Of a DNA stretch of 64,000 nucleotides, positions 32,083 to 41,381 are shown in pieces (the first letter of the stretch is position 1; the number at the start of each line of letters is the position of its first letter). The stretch spans positions 1,276,001 through 1,340,000 of the forward strand of contig NZ_WPHG01000001.1 of assembly GCF_009742725.1 (NCBI RefSeq), read 5' to 3'. Origin of the DNA: Nitratireductor arenosus. GTDB lineage: Bacteria; Pseudomonadota; Alphaproteobacteria; Rhizobiales; Rhizobiaceae. The position numbers and the translations under genes are program-made. The notes below the pieces were generated by a model, which saw nothing but the letters and a program-made list of their open reading frames with translations, was not told where the DNA came from and did not search any database.

Positions 32083-32841
32083 ATGTTCTCCGGATTGAGA
32101 AAACCGCCCGCCCGCGCCAAGCGTGCCGCTCCGATCGAGCGCACGCACGATGTCGCGGGACGCGCGCTGCCGCTCAAGATTGTCGAAAACGAGCGCGCCC
32201 GACGCCTGACGCTCAGGATCGACGCCGGCGGCCAGGGGCTGCGGGTGACGGTGCCGCCCGGCCTGCCGCCGCGCGAAGTCGACCGTTTTCTGGAAACCCA
32301 TCGCGGCTGGCTCGAAGCGCGGCTGGAGAAATTTCCCGACCGGCCGCAGGTCCGTCCCGGCATCAAGATCCCGCTGCGCGGCGTGCCGCATGTGATCGTG
32401 CACGAACCGGGTCGCCGCGGCACGGTGGAGGTCGCGACCGATGCCGGCGATCCGGCGCTGATCGTTCATGGCGAGCGCAGGCATCTGTCCCGGCGCCTGG
32501 CCGATTTCCTCAAGCGCGAGGCTCGTCGCGATATCGAAGCGCTGGTCGCCCGCCATGCCGGCGCGGTCGGTCGGCCCGCCCGGGCGATCCGCTATCGCGA
32601 TACGACGAGCCGCTGGGGCTCATGCACCGCCGACGGGGTGCTGTCGTTTTCATGGCGTATCATGATGGCGCCGCCGACCGTCATCGATTATCTCGTCGCG
32701 CATGAGGTGGCGCATCTGAAGGAAATGAATCACGGGCCGAAATTCTGGAGCCTGTGTCGGACGTTGTGCCCGCGCACCGACGAGGCCAGGGCCTGGCTCA
32801 AACGCAATGGCGGCAAGCTGCAGGCGATCCGCTTCACCTGA
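32083..32841 (+). CDS. YgjP/DUF45-family zinc metallopeptidase
   Basis: A 252-residue cytoplasmic protein of the YgjP (DUF45) family, related to WLM/SprT-like peptidases. The zinc motif YLVAHEVAHLKEMNHGPKFW is at about residues 207-226, and the upstream TTSRWGSCTADGVLSFSWRIMMAPPTVIDY stretch (split here) is diagnostic. The N-terminus is basic and variable. Cellular role is unknown for most members. A run of eight T (32860-32867) shortly after the stop, preceded by a GC-rich patch, may terminate it; a hairpin CCGAAAGC/GCTTTCGG (32879-32901) lies between it and the convergent AI-2E gene. Confidence 0.9.
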   Translation: MFSGLRKPPARAKRAAPIERTHDVAGRALPLKIVENERARRLTLRIDAGGQGLRVTVPPGLPPREVDRFLETHRGWLEARLEKFPDRPQVRPGIKIPLRGVPHVIVHEPGRRGTVEVATDAGDPALIVHGERRHLSRRLADFLKREARRDIEALVARHAGAVGRPARAIRYRDTTSRWGSCTADGVLSFSWRIMMAPPTVIDYLVAHEVAHLKEMNHGPKFWSLCRTLCPRTDEARAWLKRNGGKLQAIRFT

Positions 32842-32914
32842 TGGGTCCGGGGCCGCCGGTTTTTTTTCGGATGCAATCCCGAAAGCGACATCGGCTTTCG
32901 GAAAGGACCATGCT

Positions 32915-34003
32915 TCAGCGCGGCGATTTCGGACCGATCGGGACGAGGTTGCTGAAGACGGCATAGGCGATCAGCAATGCCGGGATGGCGATGAAACCAC
33001 CGATTGGGCCCCACACCCAGATCCAGAACGCGAGCGCCAAAAGCACCATGAAAGGGTTCAGCGTCAGCGTGCGGCCGAGCACCATCGGGGTGACGAACTG
33101 CGCTTCCATGAGGTTGACGGCGAGGAAGGCCAGCGGCGGCACGAAGCTGCCGGCAAGCGTATCGAACGTTGCCAACCCGACGGCGAACAACAGTCCGGCC
33201 ATGATCGCCGGCCCGATATAGACGACGAAATTCAACAGCATGGCCAGCATGCCCCACAGCGCCGGTGACGGCACGCCGATGATCCAAAGCACCAGCGCGA
33301 CCGCGATGCCGAGCGCGACATTGATGACGGCGATCGACAGCAGGTAGCGCGACACCAGGGTCTCGACATCCCTGAAGATATGCGCGGTGCGCCAGCGCAG
33401 GCGGCGGTTGATGACGACCTTCATAATACCTGTGCGGATATCGTGGCGCGTCGCGACGAAGAAGAACAGGCTCGCCAGGAAAAGCAGCACCTGGGCGCCG
33501 AGCGCCGGCGCCATGATCGCGATGTCGGTCACGTCGCCGCCCTCGTCGACCTCCACCGTGACGCCCGACCCGCCGGTGACCGTGCGCAACTCGTTTTGCA
33601 CGTCGCGAAGCGTGTTGATGGGTTCGCGAAGCTGGGCGAGCTGGATCTGCAGTTTCTGCCAGATGCGCGGCAGTTCCCCGGTCCAGTAGGACAAAGGCCC
33701 GATCAAAGCGGCGGCGAACAGCGCGACCAGCGCCACAAACAGCAGACAAACGATCGCCGCCGACAGCCAGGACGGCAGGCCGCGCTTTTCCAGCCGGGTG
33801 GCGATCGGTCCGAGCATCAACCCGATGACGATCGCCAGGCACAGCGGCGCCAGAATGAACTTGCCCGCGACCAGCATGAAGACGAAACCCAACAGCCCGA
33901 TCAAGAGCAGGGCAATCATCGCGCCGCGCGCAAGCAACAAGTCGGGATCCAAAGCCGCCCTAGACGCCGGGCGGCGGTATCCGCCCCATTCGAACATGTT
34001 CAT
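32915..34003 (-). CDS. AI-2E family membrane transporter
   Basis: A 362-residue protein with about eight hydrophobic segments, in the arrangement of the AI-2E (TqsA/PerM/YdiK-like) family. Two segments lie near residues 28-70, one near 80-105, a long soluble stretch near 110-165, then the rest. The conserved late region VVYIGPAIMAGLLFAVGL and QFVTPMVLGRTLTLNPFMVLLALAFWIWVWGPIGG (split here) is typical. Members export signals or ions; a precise substrate cannot be given. It stands alone between convergent ygjP and divergent trpF. Confidence 0.92.
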   Translation of the reverse strand: MNMFEWGGYRRPASRAALDPDLLLARGAMIALLLIGLLGFVFMLVAGKFILAPLCLAIVIGLMLGPIATRLEKRGLPSWLSAAIVCLLFVALVALFAAALIGPLSYWTGELPRIWQKLQIQLAQLREPINTLRDVQNELRTVTGGSGVTVEVDEGGDVTDIAIMAPALGAQVLLFLASLFFFVATRHDIRTGIMKVVINRRLRWRTAHIFRDVETLVSRYLLSIAVINVALGIAVALVLWIIGVPSPALWGMLAMLLNFVVYIGPAIMAGLLFAVGLATFDTLAGSFVPPLAFLAVNLMEAQFVTPMVLGRTLTLNPFMVLLALAFWIWVWGPIGGFIAIPALLIAYAVFSNLVPIGPKSPR

Positions 34004-34124
34004 CGAAAAATCCCGTTATTCCCCCTTCGATAACACATCAGGGCGCAAAAGGTTCGCCTAGGCCCGTCACGGCGCCTGTGGCGCGCGCCTCGACATTGGC
34101 ATGTGGCGGGGGTATTGCGGGAAA

Positions 34125-34766
34125 ATGGATATCAAGATCTGCGGATTGAGCACGGCCGAAGCGGTCGCCGCCGCGCTGGCGGGCGGCGCCAGCCATGTCG
34201 GCTTCATCTTTTTCGACAAGAGCCCGCGCCATGTCGACCCTGGCACGGCGGGCGGTCTGCGGCGCGCGGCGCGCGGGCGCGCCCTGGCCGTGGCCGTGGC
34301 CGTCGACGCCGACGACGCCACGCTCGACGCCATCGTAGCGGCGATGGAGCCCGACATGCTGCAATTGCACGGGCGCGAAACGCCTGAGCGCGTGGCCGCG
34401 GTCAGGGCACGGCACGGCCTGCCGGTGATGAAGGCGTTTTCGGTGAGCGCGTCCGCCGACCTCGACCCCGTCGAGGCCTATCGCGGCATCGCCGACCGGT
34501 TCCTGTTCGACGCCAAGCCCCCTAAAGGCTCCGCGCTTCCCGGCGGCAACGGCGTTGCCTTCGACTGGCGGGTGCTGGCCGGGCTTGACCCGTCCGTCGA
34601 CTACATGCTTTCAGGCGGCCTCAACAAAGCCAATATCGGCGAGGCGCTGCGCCTGCTCTCTCCGCCGGGCATCGACGTGTCGTCCGGGGTCGAGAGCGCA
34701 CCCGGCCAGAAGGATGTTGCCTTGATCGAAGCTTTCCTTGAGGCTGTGAGCGCAAACGCTGGCTGA
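34125..34766 (+). CDS. trpF: Phosphoribosylanthranilate isomerase
   Basis: Converts N-(5-phosphoribosyl)anthranilate to the carboxyphenylamino-deoxyribulose phosphate in tryptophan synthesis. The 213-residue TIM barrel begins [14 protein letters not shown], with the catalytic Cys in KICGL. It shows [14 protein letters not shown] near 25, the catalytic Asp in [11 protein letters not shown] near 127 and the phosphate-binding [14 protein letters not shown] near 162. The C-terminal [16 protein letters not shown] is diagnostic. The ATG at 34125 was chosen over an earlier in-frame ATG at 34101 because the family starts here. In related genomes trpB and trpA follow; here accD follows directly. Confidence 0.96.
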   Translation: MDIKICGLSTAEAVAAALAGGASHVGFIFFDKSPRHVDPGTAGGLRRAARGRALAVAVAVDADDATLDAIVAAMEPDMLQLHGRETPERVAAVRARHGLPVMKAFSVSASADLDPVEAYRGIADRFLFDAKPPKGSALPGGNGVAFDWRVLAGLDPSVDYMLSGGLNKANIGEALRLLSPPGIDVSSGVESAPGQKDVALIEAFLEAVSANAG

Positions 34767-34891
34767 GCGCGTCCGAATTCCCGCCGAAAGCCGGGCCCGC
34801 CCCGGCCGTACCCCTGAAGAACGCCGCCGCGACGATGTCTTGCGACGGCGGACCGACGGCCCCATCTTCTCCTGAACGCGGAGACCGACCG

Positions 34892-35815
34892 ATGAACTGG
34901 ATCACCAACTACGTCCGGCCCAAGATCAATTCCATGCTCGGCCGGCGCGACATGCCGGAGAATTTGTGGATCAAATGTCCCGAAACCGGCGAGATGGTCT
35001 TTCACAAGGATCTTGAGGACAATCAATGGGTGATCCCTTCGTCCGGCCATCACATGAAGATTTCGGCGCGCCAGCGGTTGAAATTCTTCTTTGACGATGG
35101 CCGGTTCGAGGCGCTTGGAAACCCGAAGGTCGCCACCGATCCGCTGAAATTCCGCGACGAGAAGCGTTATACCGACCGGCTGCGTGAAAACCGCGCCAAG
35201 ACCGGCATGGACGACACCGTGCTCGGCGCGACCGGAACCATCGAGGGACTGCCGATCGTCGCCGTCGTCCAGGACTTCGCCTTCATGGGCGGCTCTCTCG
35301 GCATGGCCGCCGGCGAGGCGATCATCCACGCGCTGGAGACCGCCCTCGAGATGAAGCGCCCGCTCGTCCTGTTCGCCGCCTCGGGCGGGGCGCGCATGCA
35401 GGAGGGCATTCTGTCGCTGATGCAATTGCCGCGCACCACGATCGCGGTCGATCGTCTGAAGGAGGCCGGGCTGCCCTATCTGGTGGTGCTCACCAATCCG
35501 ACGACGGGCGGCGTCACCGCCTCCTACGCGATGATCGGCGACGTCCATATCGCCGAGCCCGGCGCCCTGATCGGCTTTGCCGGGCCGAGAGTGATCGCGC
35601 AGACCATTCGCGAGAAACTGCCCGAGGGTTTCCAGCGGGCCGAATATCTGATGGAGCACGGCATGGTCGACATGGTCGTGCCGCGCACGGAACTCAAGCC
35701 CACCATCGCGCGCCTGCTCAAAATCCTGGTCCATGCGCCGCAGGAACAGGTGATGGCGCAGGCAGAACCGGCAGCGCCGCTGCCGGAAACGCCCGAGGAA
35801 CAGCCCCGCGCCTAA
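34892..35815 (+). CDS. accD: Acetyl-CoA carboxylase carboxyltransferase beta subunit
   Basis: Forms, with AccA, the carboxyltransferase that makes malonyl-CoA for fatty-acid synthesis. The 307-residue protein has the crotonase-like region with [41 protein letters not shown] and [33 protein letters not shown] (split here). The N-terminal zinc ribbon known from E. coli (four Cys) is reduced: only one Cys remains in [17 protein letters not shown]. As far as I know this is usual in this lineage, so it is not a defect. It lies 125 bases after trpF. Confidence 0.97.
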   Translation: MNWITNYVRPKINSMLGRRDMPENLWIKCPETGEMVFHKDLEDNQWVIPSSGHHMKISARQRLKFFFDDGRFEALGNPKVATDPLKFRDEKRYTDRLRENRAKTGMDDTVLGATGTIEGLPIVAVVQDFAFMGGSLGMAAGEAIIHALETALEMKRPLVLFAASGGARMQEGILSLMQLPRTTIAVDRLKEAGLPYLVVLTNPTTGGVTASYAMIGDVHIAEPGALIGFAGPRVIAQTIREKLPEGFQRAEYLMEHGMVDMVVPRTELKPTIARLLKILVHAPQEQVMAQAEPAAPLPETPEEQPRA

Positions 35816-35964
35816 CTCGCGGATGTCGGGCCGGCGCCGCGCGGACGAACCGCGTTGCGGCATGAGCCTAAAAAAACGGGTGCCGGTTTCGACGGGGATG
35901 ATGGCCTGCGCCAGACAGCATCACCATCGGACTCAACCCACCCAGCCATGATCTTGGAAGGGAT

Positions 35965-37302
35965 ATGCAGATTTTGACCAGCAAGGCCGACCGCGAGATC
36001 GCGCGGCTGTCCACGCTTCACCCGAAAGGGTTCGACCTGTCGCTGGGGCGTATCGCACGGCTGCTCGACCGGCTCGGCAATCCGCATCGCCGTCTGCCGC
36101 CGGTGATCCACATCGCCGGCACCAACGGCAAGGGCTCGGCAGCCGCCTTCGCGCGCGCGCTGATCGAGGAAGCGGGGCTGACGACGCATGTCCATACCTC
36201 GCCGCATCTCGTCAACTGGCACGAGCGCTATCGGCTGGGGGCGCCGGGCGGCGGACGCCTGGTGGCAGACGACGTGCTCGCCGACGCGGTCAAACGGGTC
36301 GCGGAGGCCAATGCCGGCGACAAGATCACCGTCTTCGAGATCCTGACCGCCGTCGGCTTCCTGCTGTTTTGCGAACATCCCGCCGATGTCGCGATCCTCG
36401 AAGTCGGTCTCGGCGGTCGCTTCGACGCCACCAACATGATCGAGCGGCCGGCGGTATCGGTCATCATGCCGATCTCGCTCGACCACGAATCCTATCTGGG
36501 CGACCGCGTCGAGCTGATCGCGGTGGAGAAGGCTGGGATCATCAAGGCCGGCGTGCCGGTCGTGGTCGGTCATCAGGATTCCGACACGGTGCGCGAGGTG
36601 ATCGTGTCGACCGCCGAGAGGCTGGACGCGCCCTGTTTCATCTACGGCCAGGATTTCCTGGCCATGTCAGAACATGGCCGCATGGTTTACCAGGACGAGG
36701 ACGGCCTGATGGACCTGCCGATGCCGGGGCTTGCCGGCCGACACCAGCTCGCCAACGCCGCCGCCGCGATCGCGGCGGTCAAGGCGGCCGGGTTTCCGAT
36801 CAGCACCGGCGATGTCGAACGCGCCATGACCAGCGTGCGCTGGCCGGGCCGCCTGCAGCGCCTGGGCGACGGGCTGATGGCCGCGCTGGCGCCCGAAGGA
36901 TCGGAACTGTGGATCGACGGCGGCCACAATCCCGGCGCGGCGGCGGTGATAGCCGAGACGCTGGCCGAGCAGGAAGACCGGCATTCGCGCCCGCTTTTCC
37001 TGATCTGCGGCATGCTCAACACCAAGGACCAGGTGAACTATTTTCGCGCCTTCGCGGGCATGGCGCGACACGTTTTTACGGTGCCGGTCAACAATACCGA
37101 GGCCGGCGTGCCCAATGCGGAGCTTGCCGTGCGAGCCAACGAGGCCGGGCTGTCGGCCGAGCCGATCCATTCGCCGGCCGACGCGCTGAAGCTCTTGCGC
37201 GCGACATGGGACGATGCCGAACCGCCGCCGCGCATCCTGATTTGCGGATCGCTTTATCTGATCGGGGAAGTGCTGGCCGAAAACGGCACCCCGCCGCAAT
37301 AG
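35965..37302 (+). CDS. folC: Folylpolyglutamate synthase / dihydrofolate synthase
   Basis: Adds glutamate to dihydropteroate and to folates. The 445-residue Mur-ligase-fold enzyme has the P-loop HIAGTNGKGSAAAF near residue 50, TSPHLVNWHERYRL near 78, VGLGGRFDATN near 147 and SLDHESYLGD near 172. The C-terminal domain has WPGRLQRLG and DGGHNPGAAAVIAETL. The accD to folC spacer (about 150 bases) shows no gene. It converges on trxA. Confidence 0.96.
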   Translation: MQILTSKADREIARLSTLHPKGFDLSLGRIARLLDRLGNPHRRLPPVIHIAGTNGKGSAAAFARALIEEAGLTTHVHTSPHLVNWHERYRLGAPGGGRLVADDVLADAVKRVAEANAGDKITVFEILTAVGFLLFCEHPADVAILEVGLGGRFDATNMIERPAVSVIMPISLDHESYLGDRVELIAVEKAGIIKAGVPVVVGHQDSDTVREVIVSTAERLDAPCFIYGQDFLAMSEHGRMVYQDEDGLMDLPMPGLAGRHQLANAAAAIAAVKAAGFPISTGDVERAMTSVRWPGRLQRLGDGLMAALAPEGSELWIDGGHNPGAAAVIAETLAEQEDRHSRPLFLICGMLNTKDQVNYFRAFAGMARHVFTVPVNNTEAGVPNAELAVRANEAGLSAEPIHSPADALKLLRATWDDAEPPPRILICGSLYLIGEVLAENGTPPQ

Positions 37303-37414
37303 GCCGCATCATATTTCGACCGCGGCCACCGGTAGCCGGCACGGCCCCGCCGCGTCCGCATCCGCGGCACCAGGCTGCCTCCGGCCCGGCGGAGCCGACC
37401 CTGCGCCCGGCAAC

Positions 37415-37444
37415 AAAAAACCCCGGCGCGGCGGCCGGGCTTTT
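37415..37444. terminator. Bidirectional terminator between folC and trxA
   Basis: A 6-bp stem CCCGGC/GCCGGG (37422-37427 with 37434-37439), 6-base loop, flanked by six A on the left and four T on the right. It can therefore stop transcripts from either side. The flanking A and T runs can extend the stem past one mismatch. Confidence 0.75.
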
Positions 37445-37463
37445 CGTCTGCGTTCGGATCCGG

Positions 37464-37787
37464 TTACGCGACCGCGTTGTCGATCCAGGCCGACAGCGCG
37501 GTCTTCGGCGCCGCGCCGACCTTGATGTCGGCCACTTCACCGCCCTTGAACAGCATCAAGGTCGGGATCGAACGGACGCCGAACTGGGCGGCCAGTTCCG
37601 GGTTCTCGTCGATATTGACCTTGGCGACCTTCACCTTGCCGGCCATTTCCTTGGAGATTTCCTCCAGCGACGGCGCGATCATCTTGCACGGGCCGCACCA
37701 CTCGGCCCAGAAATCGACCACGACCGGTTCGGCTGACTCGAGCACGTCGGTCTTGAAATTGTCCTTGTCCGTCGTGAGAGGGGACAT
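37464..37787 (-). CDS. trxA: Thioredoxin 1
   Basis: A 107-residue general disulfide reductase of the cytoplasm. The active site [13 protein letters not shown] has the redox Cys pair at residues 31 and 34. [15 protein letters not shown] provides the cis-Pro. The ATG at 37787 follows AAGGAGAT; the frame stays open upstream but without resemblance. It is the last gene of the leftward divL-addBA cluster, 72 bases after addA. Confidence 0.98.
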   Translation of the reverse strand: MSPLTTDKDNFKTDVLESAEPVVVDFWAEWCGPCKMIAPSLEEISKEMAGKVKVAKVNIDENPELAAQFGVRSIPTLMLFKGGEVADIKVGAAPKTALSAWIDNAVA

Positions 37788-37859
37788 CGCGATCTCCTTG
37801 ATCAATCGTTTCGGGCTGCATGTGGGGATCGGCGCCACGCCCGTCAAGCGGCGTTTGTC

Positions 37860-40800
37860 TCACGCCGGCGTGAGTCGGGCAAGGGCTTCGTCCAGCGCGG
37901 CGTCCGGCACCCGGACGAGCGCGGGCGCTTCGGTGAACAAGAGGGCGGCCTCGACGCTGCGGCCGGCATAAAGCGGCTGCAGCAGGGCGCGGTAGAGCGC
38001 GAGCTGGGCGAGATAGGCCGGCGGCACTGTCTCCAGCGTCGTTGGCGGCGGCCGGTTGGTCTTGTAGTCGACGATCAGCACGTTTTTGTCGGTGACCGCC
38101 AGCCGGTCGATCTTGCCCGAAACGGCGCGCTCCACCGCGCCGAAGCGCAATGTGCCCATCAGCGCCACTTCGGCGCGCGAACCGGTCGCGAATACCGGCG
38201 CGAAATCGGGATTTTCGAGAATGTCGCGCACCGAGCGCCACGCGCTCTCGCGCTCTGCCGCCGGCCAGTCGGCACCGAACCGGTCGAGATAGCGGCGCGC
38301 GGCCGCTTCGCGCGCATCTGGAGGAGCGGCCGGCAGCATCTGCAGCAGGCGGTGGATCGCGGTGCCGCGCCGCGCCGCCGGCGATGCCGCGCCGGCCGGC
38401 GCAAGCACCGGCGAGGCGTCGCGCACCCCCTCCTCGCGCCCCGCCTCGATCAAAAGCCCCGTCCCCGAAGGCGAGAGCGGGCGCGGCAAGGCGGGCGGTG
38501 GCGGCAGCGCTTCGGTGAGAAAACCGGGCAGGTCCGGTGCCTTCGGTTCTTCGATTGCCTCAGCTGTGACGTCCGGCGCCGCGCGCTGGTGCGTGACGCG
38601 GAACCGCCGCACGCCCAGCTCGGCGACCGGATGTTGGGCGGCGATGACGGGCCCGGTGGCGAAGGCGGCTTGCGCCAGTGTGTGCCAGATGCCGTCCTGC
38701 GGCGCGCGCACGCCGCGATAGCCGCAGATGATCAGCCTGTCCTCCGCCCTGGTCATGCCGACATAAAGCAGCCGCCGATATTCCTCGCGCGCCCGGTGCG
38801 CGATGCCGTCGGCTATCGCCCTGGTCCGGCGATTGGCGGTGTCGGCGCCGGAGCGCCATACGAACCCGTCATCGGCCCACAGCCGTTTTTGCGAGCGGAA
38901 CGGCATCAGTCGCGGCAGATGGCTGTCCGAAAACGGCGCCGCGCCGTTGTCGACCAGGATGACGATCGGCGCTTCCAGTCCCTTGGAAGCGTGCACGGTC
39001 ATGATGCGGACCTCGTCGCGCGCCTGGTCCATTTCGCGGCGTATGTCGGGACCGGCGTTTTCCAGCGTCGCCAGAAAGGCTTCCAGCCCGTTCGTGCCGG
39101 CCTGTTCGGCGGCCAGGCAGAAATTCAGGAACTCGTCGAGTATGTCGCCGGCCTCATGGCCCAGCCGGCGCACCATCTTGCGGCGCACGCCGTCGCGCGC
39201 CAGGATCGCGGCGAAGAAGGCGAACACCGAGCCGGTGTCGGCCTCGCCGCGCCAGCGCGCCAGGTCGGCGGCGATCGCCTGCCAGCGCGGTTCGGCATCC
39301 GCGCGTGCGCGCAGCGCGCCGTAAAGCGAGCGCGCCGGGCCGCGATCGGCCGCAAGCGCGTAAAGCGCCTCCTCGTCGAGGCCGAAGACCGGGCTCTTCA
39401 GCAGCGTGGCCAGCGACAGGTCGTCCTGCGGCTGCAGGACGAAGCGGGCGAGCGCCATCATGTCCTGCACCGCGATATGGGCGCGCAGGTTGAGCCGGTC
39501 GGCGCCGGCGACCGCGATCTCGCGGTTCTTCAGCGCCCGCGACAGCGCATTGATGAACCGGTCGCGCTTGCGCACCAGAACGAGAACGTCGCCCGGCGTC
39601 ACCGGCCGGCCACGGCCTTCGATGACCTCGCCGGTCTTCAGCCAGTGTGCGACCGTGTCGGCGACGATCTCGGCCAGCCGCGCCGCCGGCGCCGAGGCAT
39701 GGTCGACCGGTTCGGTCCAGTCCTCCGGCTCCTCGACCTGTTCGGGCGCGATCTGGTCCCACAATTCGACATGGCCGGGCTCGCCGACGCGGATCGCCTT
39801 ATGCTCGATCGGCTCGGGATCGCGGGTCAGGCCGGCGCGAGCCTCCTCGACGGCGAACACCTGGTCGACGGCGGCCAGCACGTCCTCGGTCGAGCGGAAG
39901 GAATGGGCGAGCGTCACCGGTGCGAAACGACCGCCGGCGCTTTCCACCCGGCGCGAGAATTCGCGTTTGTAGCGCTCGAAGGCCTCCGGCTCGGCGCCCT
40001 GGAAGGAATAGATCGACTGCTTTTCGTCGCCGACGGCGAAGATGGTGCGGTTCGTCTCGCTTCTGGCGCCCGCGCCGGCGAAGAAATCCTCGGTCAGCCG
40101 CGCCACCACCTGCCACTGGTCGGGACTGGTGTCCTGCGCCTCGTCGACGAGGATGTGGTCGATGCCCTGGTCAAGCCTGTATTGCACCCAGGCGCCGACA
40201 TCCGTGCGCGACAACAGCCACACCGTGCGCGTGATCAAATCGTTGAAGTCGAGAAAGCCGCGCGCCGATTTCAACCGCTCGTAGCGAGCGATCAGCCAGT
40301 CGGCCAGCGTCAGCGCGGCGCGGCTGCGCGCGACCATGCGCCAGGTGGAAAGCCGGTCGGCGGCGGCGGCGATACAGTCGGCGGCGCGCGCGAATTCGCT
40401 CGCAAACTCCGGGAAATACTCAGCCACGCCCTTGGCCAGGATACGTTCGGTCGGGCGGGGTTCGGCCATGCCGGCCTTCTTTTCATTCAAAAACAGCGCG
40501 CGCGCGGCAGAAAAGCCCTCAATGGGGGGCGCCGCGCAGGCGGCGGCCAGCCCGGCGGCGAACGCCTCCGCGGTCTTCTTCTTTGCTTCGCGCGCGACCG
40601 CCCCGAAGCGGGCGGCGAGCCCGGCGTCGAAATAAGCGTCCGGCCAGGAAGCGGCGATGATGCCGGCCTCGTCCTCGTCGCCCGAAAAGCCGAACTCCTC
40701 CAGGAGGTCGGCGAAAACGCCGCCGTCGCCGCCGATCGCGGCGATGAAGCGCCTGAGCGCGTCGCGCTTGCCGACGATTTCGTTCAAAAGCGTTTCCAGC

Positions 40801-41381
40801 CCGTGTTCGCCGCCGGCCGCGAGCACGGTGGCGAACGCCTCGGCGATGCCGGCATCGTCGCCATCGCTGACGCCGGCGAGCAGGTCGCGCCTCGCCTCGG
40901 CAACCAGCGCCTGCTCCATGCGCCCGTCGAGCAGCTCGAAATGGCCGGCAATGTTGGCCTCGAGCGGGAAGCGGTGCAAAAGCGCCTCGCAAAAAGCATG
41001 GATAGTCTGGATCTTCAGCCCGCCCGGCGTTTCCAGCGCCCGCGCGAAAAGCCGGCGCGCCAGCCGCACCCGCCCTTTATCGGGCCGCTTCTGCTCCAGC
41101 GCCTCGATTTCGGAAGCAAGCGTGCCGTCGTCGAGCGTCGCCCAGCGGCCGAGATCGGCAAACACCCGGGTCGCCATGTTGGCCGCCGCCGCCTTGGTAT
41201 AGGTCAGGCACAGGATGCGGGCGGGGTCGACCCCTTCGAGCAGAAGCCGCATCACCCGGCGCGACAGCACATGCGTCTTGCCCGAGCCGGCATTGGCCGA
41301 AACCCAGGCCGACAGGCCGGGATCGGATGCCAGCGCCTGGTTCGCCAGCGTGTCGGCGGGAATAGTCCGCGATCCGCTCAT
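37860..41381 (-). CDS. addA: AddA, helicase-nuclease subunit of double-strand break repair
   Basis: The 1173-residue UvrD-type subunit of the AddAB enzyme that resects double-strand ends for RecA. Walker A is WVSANAGSGKTHVLSRR near residue 33. Later motifs include ILCLTYTKAAAANMATRVF (Ia), HILVDEAQDTSPDQW (II) near 415, VGDEKQSIYSFQGAEPEAF (III) near 455, MTVHASKGLEAPIVILVD (V) near 800 and LLYVGMTRAEDRLII (VI) near 880. The C-terminal RecB-like nuclease is marked by LIVDYKTNRPPP near 1110. It overlaps addB by four bases. Confidence 0.97.
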   Translation of the reverse strand: MSGSRTIPADTLANQALASDPGLSAWVSANAGSGKTHVLSRRVMRLLLEGVDPARILCLTYTKAAAANMATRVFADLGRWATLDDGTLASEIEALEQKRPDKGRVRLARRLFARALETPGGLKIQTIHAFCEALLHRFPLEANIAGHFELLDGRMEQALVAEARRDLLAGVSDGDDAGIAEAFATVLAAGGEHGLETLLNEIVGKRDALRRFIAAIGGDGGVFADLLEEFGFSGDEDEAGIIAASWPDAYFDAGLAARFGAVAREAKKKTAEAFAAGLAAACAAPPIEGFSAARALFLNEKKAGMAEPRPTERILAKGVAEYFPEFASEFARAADCIAAAADRLSTWRMVARSRAALTLADWLIARYERLKSARGFLDFNDLITRTVWLLSRTDVGAWVQYRLDQGIDHILVDEAQDTSPDQWQVVARLTEDFFAGAGARSETNRTIFAVGDEKQSIYSFQGAEPEAFERYKREFSRRVESAGGRFAPVTLAHSFRSTEDVLAAVDQVFAVEEARAGLTRDPEPIEHKAIRVGEPGHVELWDQIAPEQVEEPEDWTEPVDHASAPAARLAEIVADTVAHWLKTGEVIEGRGRPVTPGDVLVLVRKRDRFINALSRALKNREIAVAGADRLNLRAHIAVQDMMALARFVLQPQDDLSLATLLKSPVFGLDEEALYALAADRGPARSLYGALRARADAEPRWQAIAADLARWRGEADTGSVFAFFAAILARDGVRRKMVRRLGHEAGDILDEFLNFCLAAEQAGTNGLEAFLATLENAGPDIRREMDQARDEVRIMTVHASKGLEAPIVILVDNGAAPFSDSHLPRLMPFRSQKRLWADDGFVWRSGADTANRRTRAIADGIAHRAREEYRRLLYVGMTRAEDRLIICGYRGVRAPQDGIWHTLAQAAFATGPVIAAQHPVAELGVRRFRVTHQRAAPDVTAEAIEEPKAPDLPGFLTEALPPPPALPRPLSPSGTGLLIEAGREEGVRDASPVLAPAGAASPAARRGTAIHRLLQMLPAAPPDAREAAARRYLDRFGADWPAAERESAWRSVRDILENPDFAPVFATGSRAEVALMGTLRFGAVERAVSGKIDRLAVTDKNVLIVDYKTNRPPPTTLETVPPAYLAQLALYRALLQPLYAGRSVEAALLFTEAPALVRVPDAALDEALARLTPA

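Noticed and set aside
32868-32915. A possible degenerate palindromic repeat between ygjP and the AI-2E gene
   Set aside because: There is an 8-bp hairpin, but the outer arms do not pair well; it is better seen as terminator-like.
34929-35060. AccD with a damaged zinc ribbon as a sign of a pseudogene
   Set aside because: Only one Cys remains, but the rest is intact and loss of this ribbon appears usual in the lineage.
35856-35900. A further copy of a rhizobial palindromic repeat (gcatgagcc, then gtgccggtttcgacggg)
   Set aside because: Resemblance to known rhizobial repeats is too degenerate to claim, and it does not match the two good copies in this window.
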